Below are positions 16,301 through 22,667 of a DNA stretch of 38,388 nt, in pieces. Below the pieces are notes generated by a model, which had not been told where the DNA came from, did not search any database, and saw only the letters and a program-made list of their open reading frames with translations. The stretch is from positions 1 to 38,388 of the forward strand of contig JBKCVA010000028.1 in the NCBI GenBank assembly GCA_046318115.1, written 5' to 3'. The translations under genes were made by a program, and so were the position numbers. Every line of letters starts with the position of its first letter. Within the stretch, counting starts at the first letter, position 1. Source of the DNA: Aquimonas sp046318115 (lineage in GTDB: Bacteria > Pseudomonadota > Gammaproteobacteria > Xanthomonadales > Xanthomonadaceae).

Positions 16301-16554
16301 TGGCGCTCCAGCGGGCGGGTGATCTGCTCCTCCATCACCTCGGGCGCCACGCCGGGGTAGGACACATCGACGCGGATCAGCGGGTAGACCACCTCGGGCA
16401 AGAGATCGACGGGCAAACGGCCGATGAAGAACAGGCCCAGCACCAGCACCACGCTGGTGATCGCAGCGGTGCCGATCGGGCGTCGAATGGCGGCGTGAGT
16501 GAGGCCACGGTAGCGGCGCGCGGCCTTGGCGCGGATCGAGCCCTCGCCGCTCAT
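13363..16554 (-). CDS. RND efflux transporter, inner-membrane permease
   Basis: A 1063-residue AcrB/MexB-like proton-driven pump. The start at 16554 gives an ATGA overlap with the adaptor gene and the usual short cytoplasmic N-terminus (RRPIGTAAITSVVLVLG as TM1). Further features are a first porter domain, then a block of TM helices with LGVGLLLDNAIVMLENIERH, where the intramembrane Asp serves proton relay. It carries a single Asp there in place of the DD pair of AcrB. The second half repeats the architecture (LGAVLLIGIVVNNAILLVEY) and the length is typical. It probably works with the lipoprotein adaptor encoded just upstream. No outer-membrane channel gene is nearby, so a TolC-like protein encoded elsewhere is presumed. 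Substrate unknown; drug-type pumps fit better than metal CzcA-type. Confidence 0.93.
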   Translation of the reverse strand: MSGEGSIRAKAARRYRGLTHAAIRRPIGTAAITSVVLVLGLFFIGRLPVDLLPEVVYPLIRVDVSYPGVAPEVMEEQITRPLERQLASTEGLTLMASEAEEGSTDVSLLFRYGTDLDLALQDAARLVERARGQLPDDIEPPRLSKFDPGAQAVFEAGFSSDRRSAREVRDWLDNRLAPQLQSVPGVSGVLSVGGQERELEVVVDQQRLRAYGLSLADVSAQLAAENQNVSAGNITSSSLDVRARTEGRFRSAEDIAAVLLQIPNSDRRIRLDEVAEVRDGFREQRVFVRLNGEAATQLSVFKQPDANTVQVVEEVQARMDSLRASGFIPEDIVFSTTRDGAYFVRGSVESVASAAILGGVLAMLVVLFFLGSVRGSVVIGLSIPLAIMATFALMGGAGLSLNVMSLGGLALGVGLLLDNAIVMLENIERHRSQLREDPQQAAHAGADEVISAVTAGTLTNLAAVLPFLLITGLATLVFRELLVTISFAVVASLAVALTLVPMLAAQMAKLRFSSGFDRSLPYLAFSRFMHAVTEGYRNLLRALLPRRVWVLVLTFASVLAVLPLGSRLGSEFLPQLDDGSLNVRLALPAGTTPEQTDRATREVEAAIRALPHVSSVFTVSGGNVWGGTVSERAGRGWLSIQLEDARLRPDWPIGRWAREAQRKVSALDIAGADIAVRSNGIRGLNFGLSGNDMELKVLGEDLPTLQKLAREIIRAIEDVPGLDAVEMDDEDRTPALQIEVDRERAAALGLDVRAVAQALRQAVTGTVPTRYSTGVNEYDVRVRMPREEVENLDRLGEVIVANGANGPIQARQVANFTLGEGPAEIGRENQLRIQRIVGAFNTAENDVGSILSEVQRRLATIDMPEQYGVALGGQFETVQETEREMNTVIVLAVFLVLVVMIVQYEQLTNPLVIMTAAPLALGGALLALWVSDTPLSAPVFLGAVLLIGIVVNNAILLVEYIEQGRARGLTDEEAVIEAGAVRLRPILMTTLTTVVGMLPLAIGLDAGGLLMQPLAVAVVGGLMSSMLLTLVLIPCLYLVAQPASQRVIDFLTRRRARLAASGA

Positions 16555-17657
16555 GCCTCGTCTCCCACCGTTTCGACCACGCGCACGCGGTCGCCGGCGG
16601 CGAGGTCGAGCGGGCTGGTGGCGACGATGCGCTCGCCCGCTTCGAGGCCCGCCGTGATCTCGCGCCACTCGCCGCGCACCACGCCGGTCTCCACTTCGCG
16701 ACGGGCCAAGAGGCCTTCGCCGTCGATCACCATGACGAAGCTCTGCTCGCCCAGGCCCACCGCCGCCGCGGGCACCGCCAGCACATCGCTGCGCGCCTCG
16801 ATGGCGAAGCGCGCGCGTGCCAGAAAGCCGGGGCGCACGCCGCGCGCATGCGCCTGCGGCAGTTCAAGTTCGACCGTGACCAGCCGGCTGCTCGGGTCGG
16901 CCGCGGGAAACACGCGGCGCACGCGGGCTTCAACGGTCTCGCTGGCGAGCGCGTCGACCGTCACCTCGACCTCGCCGCCCGGCGCGATGCGCGCGGCATC
17001 CAGCTCGGACACGCCGACCCGCAGCACCAGCTGATCCAGATCGGCCAGCTCGAAGGCCGGCGCCAGCCGCCCCACGGCCGCGCCCGGCTCGATCAGACGA
17101 TCAATCACGTAGCTGTCGATACTGGCCTCGATGCGGCCGAACTCGACGCGGGTGCGCCAGAGCTCCACATCGCTTTCGGCGACCTCAAGCGCGGAGCGCG
17201 CGCTCAGCACGCTGGCGGCGTCGACGAAGCTGCGGCCGCGCAGGGCGTCCAGCCGCTCGAAGTTGGCGCGCGCCTCGCGCAGCGCGGCCTCGGCCCGGTT
17301 GAGCTCGGCCTGCTGCTCGCTGACGTCGATGCGCGCCAGCACCTGGCCCGCGCGTACGCGGTCGCCGGCTTCCACCGCGACCTCGGCGACCACACCGTCG
17401 GTGCGCGCGGCCAGCTGGATGCTGCGCAGCGGTTCGACCGTGCCGGCCACCAGCACGCTGCGGCCCAGGGTGCGCGGGGCCAGGGTGTAGGCGCGTATGG
17501 GGCGGCTGCGCTCCTGCTCGGCCTCGGCAGGCGGCACCTGCGCGGCGGCGCTGGCAGCGCCAGCGGGGCCTTCACCCTGGCTGCAGGCGGACAACAGAAC
17601 GGCCGCGCACAGCAGCGCTGCCACGGCGGAACAGCGGGACAGGGACAGGATTGACAT
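16551..17657 (-). CDS. RND efflux periplasmic adaptor lipoprotein
   Basis: A 368-residue membrane-fusion protein. The N-terminus is a lipoprotein signal with lipobox LLSAC and Cys25. It then has an adaptor layout: a beta-barrel and lipoyl half (GTVEPLRSIQLAARTDGVV, VEAGDRVRAGQVLARID), an alpha-helical hairpin with heptads (QAELNRAEAALREARANFER), the second lipoyl half (YVIDRLIEPGAAV), and a C-terminal membrane-proximal domain. It would bridge the inner-membrane pump and an outer-membrane channel. It overlaps the permease gene by 4 nt and comes first in the operon. A short palindrome covers its start codon. Confidence 0.92.
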   Translation of the reverse strand: MSILSLSRCSAVAALLCAAVLLSACSQGEGPAGAASAAAQVPPAEAEQERSRPIRAYTLAPRTLGRSVLVAGTVEPLRSIQLAARTDGVVAEVAVEAGDRVRAGQVLARIDVSEQQAELNRAEAALREARANFERLDALRGRSFVDAASVLSARSALEVAESDVELWRTRVEFGRIEASIDSYVIDRLIEPGAAVGRLAPAFELADLDQLVLRVGVSELDAARIAPGGEVEVTVDALASETVEARVRRVFPAADPSSRLVTVELELPQAHARGVRPGFLARARFAIEARSDVLAVPAAAVGLGEQSFVMVIDGEGLLARREVETGVVRGEWREITAGLEAGERIVATSPLDLAAGDRVRVVETVGDEA

Positions 17658-17664
17658 ACGTCAA
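17651..17664. promoter_or_regulatory. palindrome over the adaptor start codon
   Basis: TTGAC-ATAC-GTCAA forms a perfect 5-bp-arm dyad that spans the adaptor ATG (17655-17657). It may be an operator for an unlinked repressor or chance. No regulator gene of the usual TetR or MarR type adjoins the pump. Confidence 0.25.
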
Positions 17665-17814
17665 AGGTCGAACACGGGGCGTCGCGATGATGCGAACGGT
17701 CGGCCTTGCACGCGACGCGGCAGGGTTTCCGTCGCGCCATTCCGAGCACTGTGCTGCGCGAGGGCATGGAACTTGCCTTCACATCCGTTCGACGGTGAGC
17801 CCGAGGAGGAACGC

Positions 17815-19512
17815 GTGTCCGAACCCCTGCCGAGCCCACCGCCACTGCTGCAGGCCGCGAGCCGCGCGCTGCTGGACACGGTCGGCGCGCTGCTGTTCGC
17901 GAAGGACATTGAAGGTCGCTACGTCTACATCAACGCGCGCTTTGCCGAGCTGTTCGGTTGCAGTGTCGAGGACGTGATCGGGCAGGACGATTCGAAGCTC
18001 TTCCTCGGGTCCGCGCTGGCCGACGTGCTGCGCGATGATCGGCAGGTGATGGACACCGGCGAGTTGATCGCCCGCTACGAGCGGCTGCACATGCGCGCGC
18101 GGGACAGCGAGCATGAGTTCTGGACGGTGAAGTCGCCGATGTTCGACGCGGCAGGTCGCGTGATCGGCCTCTGCGGGGTCGCCACCGACGTGACCCATGC
18201 CCGCCAGTGCGAGCGGGCGGCGGAGTACGGGCAGCGCGTGCTGCAGACGGTGCTCGACCACGTCGATGCCCACGTCTACATGAAGGACCGGGCCGGTCGC
18301 TTCCTGTTCGCCAACCGGCATGTGCTCGAACTCTACGGCCGCTCCTCCGAACAACTGCTCGGCCACACCGACTTCGAACTGCTGGGCGCGGAGCAGGCGA
18401 CTGCGTTACGCGGCTTCGACGAGGCTGTGTTCGCCGAGGGCAGCCCACTGCGCCGCCGCGAGACCCTGCTCGACCCGGCCGGCCACCCGCGGCATTTCTG
18501 GTCGACGAAGCTGCTGCTGCGCCGCGAGGGCGAGGACGACTGTCTGGTGGGGCTGTCGACCGACATCACCGAGTTCGACCGCATGAACGTCGAGTTGCAG
18601 CGTTCGGAGCGCCGGTTCCGCACCCTGTTCGAGGCCAGCCACGAGCCGCTGGTCGTGCTGTCCGAGGGCCGCCTGGTCGACTGCAATGCCGCCACCCAGC
18701 GTCTGCTGGATGCCCCGCGCGCCGCCCTGCTCGGGCGTGGTGCCGCCGACTTCGCGCCGCCCCTGCAGCCCTGCGGCACCCGTTCCGATGTGAAAGCCGC
18801 CGAACTGATCGCCCAGGCCGGCCGCGAGGGCAGCCTGCGCTTCGAGTGGCTGGCCATGCGCCTTTCCGACCGCAGCGAGTTGCCGGTCGAAGTGGTGCTG
18901 AGCGCGATCGATCTCGACCTGCAGCCACTGCTGCTGGCCGCGATCCGCGACCTCAGCGCGCACAAGCACCAGCAGGCGCGGATGGAGCATCTGGCGTTCT
19001 ACGACCCGCTGACCGACCTGCCCAACCGTCGCCTGCTGGAGGACCGCCTCGCGCAGTGGCTGGCGCATGCGGGACGCAGCGGGCAGTACGCCGCCCTGCT
19101 CTACCTCGATCTCGACCACTTCAAGCCGGTCAACGACCAGTACGGACATGCGGTGGGCGACCAGTTGCTGCGTGAGATGACGCGGCGGCTGCTGCTGTGC
19201 GTACGTGCCAGCGACACCGTGTCGCGCCAGGGCGGCGACGAGTTCGTGGTGCTGCTGGGCGATCTGGACCGCACAGCCGAAGCGGCCCGCCGACACGCGG
19301 AGGCAGCGGCCGAGAAGGTGCGCGCGGCGCTGGCACAGCCTGTGCGGCTCAGGCTCGAACAGGGCGAGGCGGTGGCCGAGTGCAGCGCCAGCATCGGCCT
19401 GCTGGTGTTTTCGGCGGATGAGGCCAAGCCCGACAGCCTGCTGCGGCGCGCGGATGCGGCGATGTACATGGCCAAGACCGCCGGCGGCAACCAGGTTCGT
19501 TGGGCCGATTGA
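17815..19512 (+). CDS. diguanylate cyclase with three PAS domains
   Basis: A 565-residue soluble protein starting at the GTG at 17815, with GAGGAGG 6-12 bases upstream. Three PAS-like domains occupy about residues 10-125 (VGALLFAKDIEGRYVYIN), 140-255 (VDAHVYMKDRAGRFLFAN) and 265-385 (EPLVVLSEGRLVDCNAA). A GGDEF domain follows (about 395-560) with DPLTDLPNRRLLEDRL, YLDLDHFKPVNDQYGH and intact GGDEF near residue 471. RASD five residues before GGDEF fits the RxxD inhibitory site, so product feedback is likely. It should make cyclic-di-GMP in response to cytoplasmic signals read by the PAS domains. No EAL domain is present. It is divergent from the efflux operon and probably monocistronic. Confidence 0.92.
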   Translation: MSEPLPSPPPLLQAASRALLDTVGALLFAKDIEGRYVYINARFAELFGCSVEDVIGQDDSKLFLGSALADVLRDDRQVMDTGELIARYERLHMRARDSEHEFWTVKSPMFDAAGRVIGLCGVATDVTHARQCERAAEYGQRVLQTVLDHVDAHVYMKDRAGRFLFANRHVLELYGRSSEQLLGHTDFELLGAEQATALRGFDEAVFAEGSPLRRRETLLDPAGHPRHFWSTKLLLRREGEDDCLVGLSTDITEFDRMNVELQRSERRFRTLFEASHEPLVVLSEGRLVDCNAATQRLLDAPRAALLGRGAADFAPPLQPCGTRSDVKAAELIAQAGREGSLRFEWLAMRLSDRSELPVEVVLSAIDLDLQPLLLAAIRDLSAHKHQQARMEHLAFYDPLTDLPNRRLLEDRLAQWLAHAGRSGQYAALLYLDLDHFKPVNDQYGHAVGDQLLREMTRRLLLCVRASDTVSRQGGDEFVVLLGDLDRTAEAARRHAEAAAEKVRAALAQPVRLRLEQGEAVAECSASIGLLVFSADEAKPDSLLRRADAAMYMAKTAGGNQVRWAD

Positions 19513-19586
19513 AGGGCCCGCTCCGGGCACCTGCTGCGGCAGCACTTGCCATGACTCGCGCCCTGCACGGCCACGCCATCGGAGTC

Positions 19587-19861
19587 TCAGTCCGTCGGCT
19601 GCTTCAGCACCAGTTCGACGCGCCGGTGCTGCGCGCGGCCCTCGGCGCTGGCGTTGTCGGCCAGTGGCCGGGTGTCGGCGGAGGCCAGCGCGCGCAGTAC
19701 CTCGCGCAGGGGTAGCTGATGAAGGTGGCGGCACGCGTGCCGAGCACGACGATGCCAAGGCCCGGCAGGCCGATGAACAGGCGCGGATCCTCAGCCGACC
19801 AGAGGGTCACCACACCGAGCAGCAGGATGGACGCGACGATGCCGATGAGGGCGGAGGGGTT
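19587..19861 (-). pseudogene. motA/motB-like stator remnant with internal deletion
   Basis: Reading the minus strand, the segment from 19861 gives a MotA/PomA-like N-terminus: ALIGIVASILLLG, then LPGLGIVVLGTRAATFISYP. Near 19708-19713 (a run of four C) the frame shifts. The next frame reads LREVLRALASADTRPLADN followed by ASAEGRAQHRRVELVL and a stop at 19589-19587. That second part is the C-terminal end of an OmpA/MotB-type peptidoglycan-binding domain. Most of motA and nearly all of motB appear to have been lost by one deletion joining the two ends, plus a 1-base frameshift. No ATG with a ribosome-binding site exists; the 5' end abuts the pilU stop. Assignment as stator is by pattern. ExbB/TolQ-type relatives are less likely. 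Confidence 0.65.
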
Positions 19862-19871
19862 CGCCGGCCCC

Positions 19872-21008
19872 TCAGCGCCTCGAATCGAGGCCGGCAATGC
19901 TCATGCCGTCCAGCTCATGGCTGGCCGGGCCTCCTTCGAGGCGGATGCGCAGGGCCAGATCGGTGCGCGAGTCGGCGTTCTCGATCGCCTGCTCGTAGCT
20001 GATGCGGCCGGCGGCATAGAGGTCGTACAAGGCGCCGTCGAAGGTCTGCATGCCGTTCTCTTTCGAGGCCTTCATCGCCTCCTTGATGCTGGCGATCTCG
20101 CCCTTCTCGATGAGGTCCGCGATGAAGGGGCTGGACATGAGGATCTCGACCGCCGGCACACGGGTGCCGTCGACCGCGCGGACCAGGCGCTGACTGATGA
20201 CTGCCTTCAGGTTCAGCGAAAGGTCGATCAGCAGCTGGTGACGCGCGGTCTCGGGGAAGAAGTTGATGATGCGGTCGAGCGTCTGGTTGGCGTTGTTGGC
20301 GTGCAGGGTCGACAGGCAGAGGTGGCCGGTCTCGGCATAGGCGATGGCAGCGGCCATGGTCTCGCGATCTCGGATCTCGCCGATCATGATCACCTCGGGC
20401 GCCTGCCGCATCGCGTTCTTCAGCGCCGCTGCATAGCTCAGGGTGTCGATACCGATCTCACGCTGGTCGACCACCGACTGCTTGTGCTCGTGCAGGAACT
20501 CGATCGGGTCCTCGACGGTGAGGATGTGGCCGGTGCGGGTGCGGTTGCGGTTGCGGTTGCGGTGGTCGATCATGGCCGCCAGCGTCGAGGACTTGCCCGA
20601 GCCGGTCGCCCCCACCACCAGGATCAAGCCTCGGGGCAACAGGATCAGTTCGTTCAGCACCGGCGGCAGGTGGAGCGCTTCCAGCGAGGGGATCTGGCTG
20701 GTGATGTAGCGCACCGCCACCGCGATGCTGCCGCGCTGGCGGTAGATCGACAGGCGGAAACGACCGGTGCCGGGCAGCGCGATCGCGAGGTTCATCTCGA
20801 GCTGGGCCTCGAACTCGCGCTGCTGCTTGTCGTTCATCGCCGCATACGCGAGATCGCGCAGCGCCTCGGGGCTGAGCACCTTGTCGCCGACGTGGCGGGT
20901 GACGCCCTGGATCTTGATGCTGGGTGGCGCGCCCACCGAGAAGAACAGGTCCGAGGCGTGGTGTTCGGCCATCAGGCGCAGGAAGGGCGTGATTTCAATG
21001 GTGGCCAT
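19872..21008 (-). CDS. pilU: type IV pilus retraction ATPase PilU
   Basis: A 378-residue cytoplasmic hexameric ATPase of the PilT/PilU family. The start at 21008 (MATIEITPFLRLMAEHHASD) is the usual PilU beginning. Walker A is GATGSGKS at 133-140, the Asp-box region is HILTVEDPIEF, Walker B is EVIMIGEIRD near 205-214, and the His box is TGHLCLSTLHANNANQ. The ETGHLCLSTLHANN and INFFPE segments favour PilU over PilT. PilU assists PilT-driven pilus retraction for twitching. An in-frame hexanucleotide repeat gives NRNRNRTRT at residues 151-159, a few residues longer than the usual loop there. pilT is not adjacent in this window. Confidence 0.93.
   Translation of the reverse strand: MATIEITPFLRLMAEHHASDLFFSVGAPPSIKIQGVTRHVGDKVLSPEALRDLAYAAMNDKQQREFEAQLEMNLAIALPGTGRFRLSIYRQRGSIAVAVRYITSQIPSLEALHLPPVLNELILLPRGLILVVGATGSGKSSTLAAMIDHRNRNRNRTRTGHILTVEDPIEFLHEHKQSVVDQREIGIDTLSYAAALKNAMRQAPEVIMIGEIRDRETMAAAIAYAETGHLCLSTLHANNANQTLDRIINFFPETARHQLLIDLSLNLKAVISQRLVRAVDGTRVPAVEILMSSPFIADLIEKGEIASIKEAMKASKENGMQTFDGALYDLYAAGRISYEQAIENADSRTDLALRIRLEGGPASHELDGMSIAGLDSRR
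20535..20564. repeat. hexanucleotide microsatellite inside pilU
   Basis: Five GCGGTT-like units (GCGGGT, three exact GCGGTT, GCGGTG) lie in frame. On the coding strand they read alternating Asn/Thr and Arg codons. The unit length of six keeps the frame when copy number changes. Confidence 0.8.
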
Positions 21009-21152
21009 GGGGCTCGTCAGTCGCCGCGAAGGCGCGCGGTCGTCAGCGGGAATCTGCGGGAAACCCCTCGCAGGGGAAGAGAGAATCTGGGCCACCGCTC
21101 GCACCCGTCATCGCACTGCGATCCGTACGCGGACCCGGGCGCAGCGGCGCGC

Positions 21153-21551
21153 TCATTCGAGGTCGGTCTCGAACATGTTCATCAGGTTGCGCACGCGCTC
21201 GGCAAGACGATCGCGGAAGTGGCGGTACGCGTCGTCCGTGAGGCCGGCCGGGTCGGGCAACACCCACTGCACGTCCAGATTGAGGCCCGGCTGCGACGCG
21301 GCGGCGGGGCCCAGCCACACGCAGCAGTCGAAGCTGAGGTCGGCGTGTTCCGCCAGCGACTGCGGCGCCGGCAGGCGGGGGGAGAGACCCAACTCGCCGA
21401 GCATCGAAGCGAGCCGCGGCTCGAAGGCCTCGGCTGCGCTGAGGCCGGCACTGTAGGTCTGCGTTCCCTCCGCCGCATAGAGCCGTGCGAGGGACTGTGC
21501 CATCGGGCTCAGCACACTGTTGTCGGGACACAGAAAAAGGATGCGCTTCAT
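21153..21551 (-). CDS. low-molecular-weight phosphatase-fold protein, catalytic Arg missing
   Basis: A 132-residue cytoplasmic protein (MKRILFLCPDNSVLSPMAQ). The fold pattern is that of low-molecular-weight tyrosine phosphatases and thioredoxin-type arsenate reductases: a first beta strand into a P-loop beginning at Cys8, later SAGLSAAE, and VLPDPAGLTDDAYRHFRD with the general-acid Asp near 100. In the CX5R signature the seventh position is Leu14 where active enzymes have Arg. The oxyanion-binding residue is therefore absent and ordinary phosphatase or arsenate reductase activity is doubtful. It may be a regulatory or binding derivative. An upstream in-frame ATG at 21635 would add 28 residues of atypical sequence and is rejected. 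It lies between pilU and the HD-GYP regulator, all on the minus strand. Confidence 0.75.
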   Translation of the reverse strand: MKRILFLCPDNSVLSPMAQSLARLYAAEGTQTYSAGLSAAEAFEPRLASMLGELGLSPRLPAPQSLAEHADLSFDCCVWLGPAAASQPGLNLDVQWVLPDPAGLTDDAYRHFRDRLAERVRNLMNMFETDLE

Positions 21552-21653
21552 GCAGGGTTCGTCAGCTGGGAGGAAGTCATCGAGCGCGGTGAAGCCGGGC
21601 TCAGCCCGCCGCTCTCGTCCCGGCAATAAAGGCAAGACGCATGCCGCGGTGCT

Positions 21654-22667
21654 TCAGTCAGCGCCCTGCGAACCGGGCTCGGCCCAGCGCCGCATGATCT
21701 CGCGGGCCCGCGGCTGCAGGTCGAGAAAGGCCTCGACCAGGCGCGGCTCGAAGTGCGCGCCCGCTTGATCGCGCAGCAGGCCGAGCGCCTGCTCCACCGT
21801 CCAGGCAGGCTTGTACGGCCGCACCGAGGTCAGCGCATCGAACACGTCGGCGACCGCGACGATGCGCGCGTCCAGAGGAATCTCCTCGGCCCGTTTTCCG
21901 AAGGGGTAGCCGCTGCCGTCCCACTTCTCGTGGTGGCCCAGCGCGATGTCGTGGGCGCGCTTCAGCAAGCCACCCGCGTGGCTGCCGATGATCTCGGCGC
22001 CGATCAGCGGGTGCCGCTGCATCTCCGACCACTCGGCCGGGTCGAGCTTGCCGGGTTTGCGCAGGATCGCATCGGGGATGCCGATCTTGCCGACGTCGTG
22101 CATGGGTGCGGCGTTCAGCAGCTCCTCGGCCTCGCTGTCGCCATAGCCGATCGCCTCGCCGATCAGCCGCGCGTAATGGCTCATGCGGATGACGTGCAGG
22201 CCGGTCTCGTTGTCCTTGTATTCGGCCGCGCGGCCGAGCCGCTGGACGATCTGCAGCCGGGTCTGGCGCAGGGTTTCCGCACGCACCAGCGAGAGGTGGG
22301 TGCGCACCCGCGCGCGCACCACCGGCGGGCTGATCGGCTTGGTGATGTAGTCGACCGCACCGGCCGCGAAACCGCCGGTTTCGTCCTGCTCTTCGGCCAG
22401 GGCAGTGACGAAGATCACCGGGATATGCGCCGTGGCCGGCTCGGCCTTGAGGCGCTCGCACACCGACAGGCCGCTCAGGCCGGGCATCATCACATCGAGC
22501 AGGATCAGGTCCGGCTGCTCCTTCAACGCCAGGTCGATCGCGGTGCCGCCGTCGGTGGCGAACAGCAGCCGGTAGTCGGTGTTCAGCACCTGCCGGAGCA
22601 CCTGCAGGTTCAGGGGCTCGTCGTCGACCAGCAGCAGGCGGGGCAAAGTATCGCGCGCAGTGCTCAT
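21654..22667 (-). CDS. REC-HD-GYP response regulator (RpfG-like)
   Basis: A 337-residue cytoplasmic response regulator. The receiver domain (residues about 9-125) has the acidic pair LLLVDDEPLN, phospho-acceptor Asp58 in LILLDVMMPG, and Lys110 in YITKP. The HD-GYP phosphodiesterase domain follows (about 140-325), with MHDVGKIGIPD (HD at 190-191) and HHEKWDGSGYP at 245-255, all expected metal ligands present. It should degrade cyclic-di-GMP when its receiver is phosphorylated. Its ATG overlaps the stop of the hybrid kinase gene (ATGA, 22664-22667), as in coupled kinase-regulator pairs such as RpfC/RpfG. Here the kinase is disrupted, so the regulator may lack its cognate input. Confidence 0.94.
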   Translation of the reverse strand: MSTARDTLPRLLLVDDEPLNLQVLRQVLNTDYRLLFATDGGTAIDLALKEQPDLILLDVMMPGLSGLSVCERLKAEPATAHIPVIFVTALAEEQDETGGFAAGAVDYITKPISPPVVRARVRTHLSLVRAETLRQTRLQIVQRLGRAAEYKDNETGLHVIRMSHYARLIGEAIGYGDSEAEELLNAAPMHDVGKIGIPDAILRKPGKLDPAEWSEMQRHPLIGAEIIGSHAGGLLKRAHDIALGHHEKWDGSGYPFGKRAEEIPLDARIVAVADVFDALTSVRPYKPAWTVEQALGLLRDQAGAHFEPRLVEAFLDLQPRAREIMRRWAEPGSQGAD

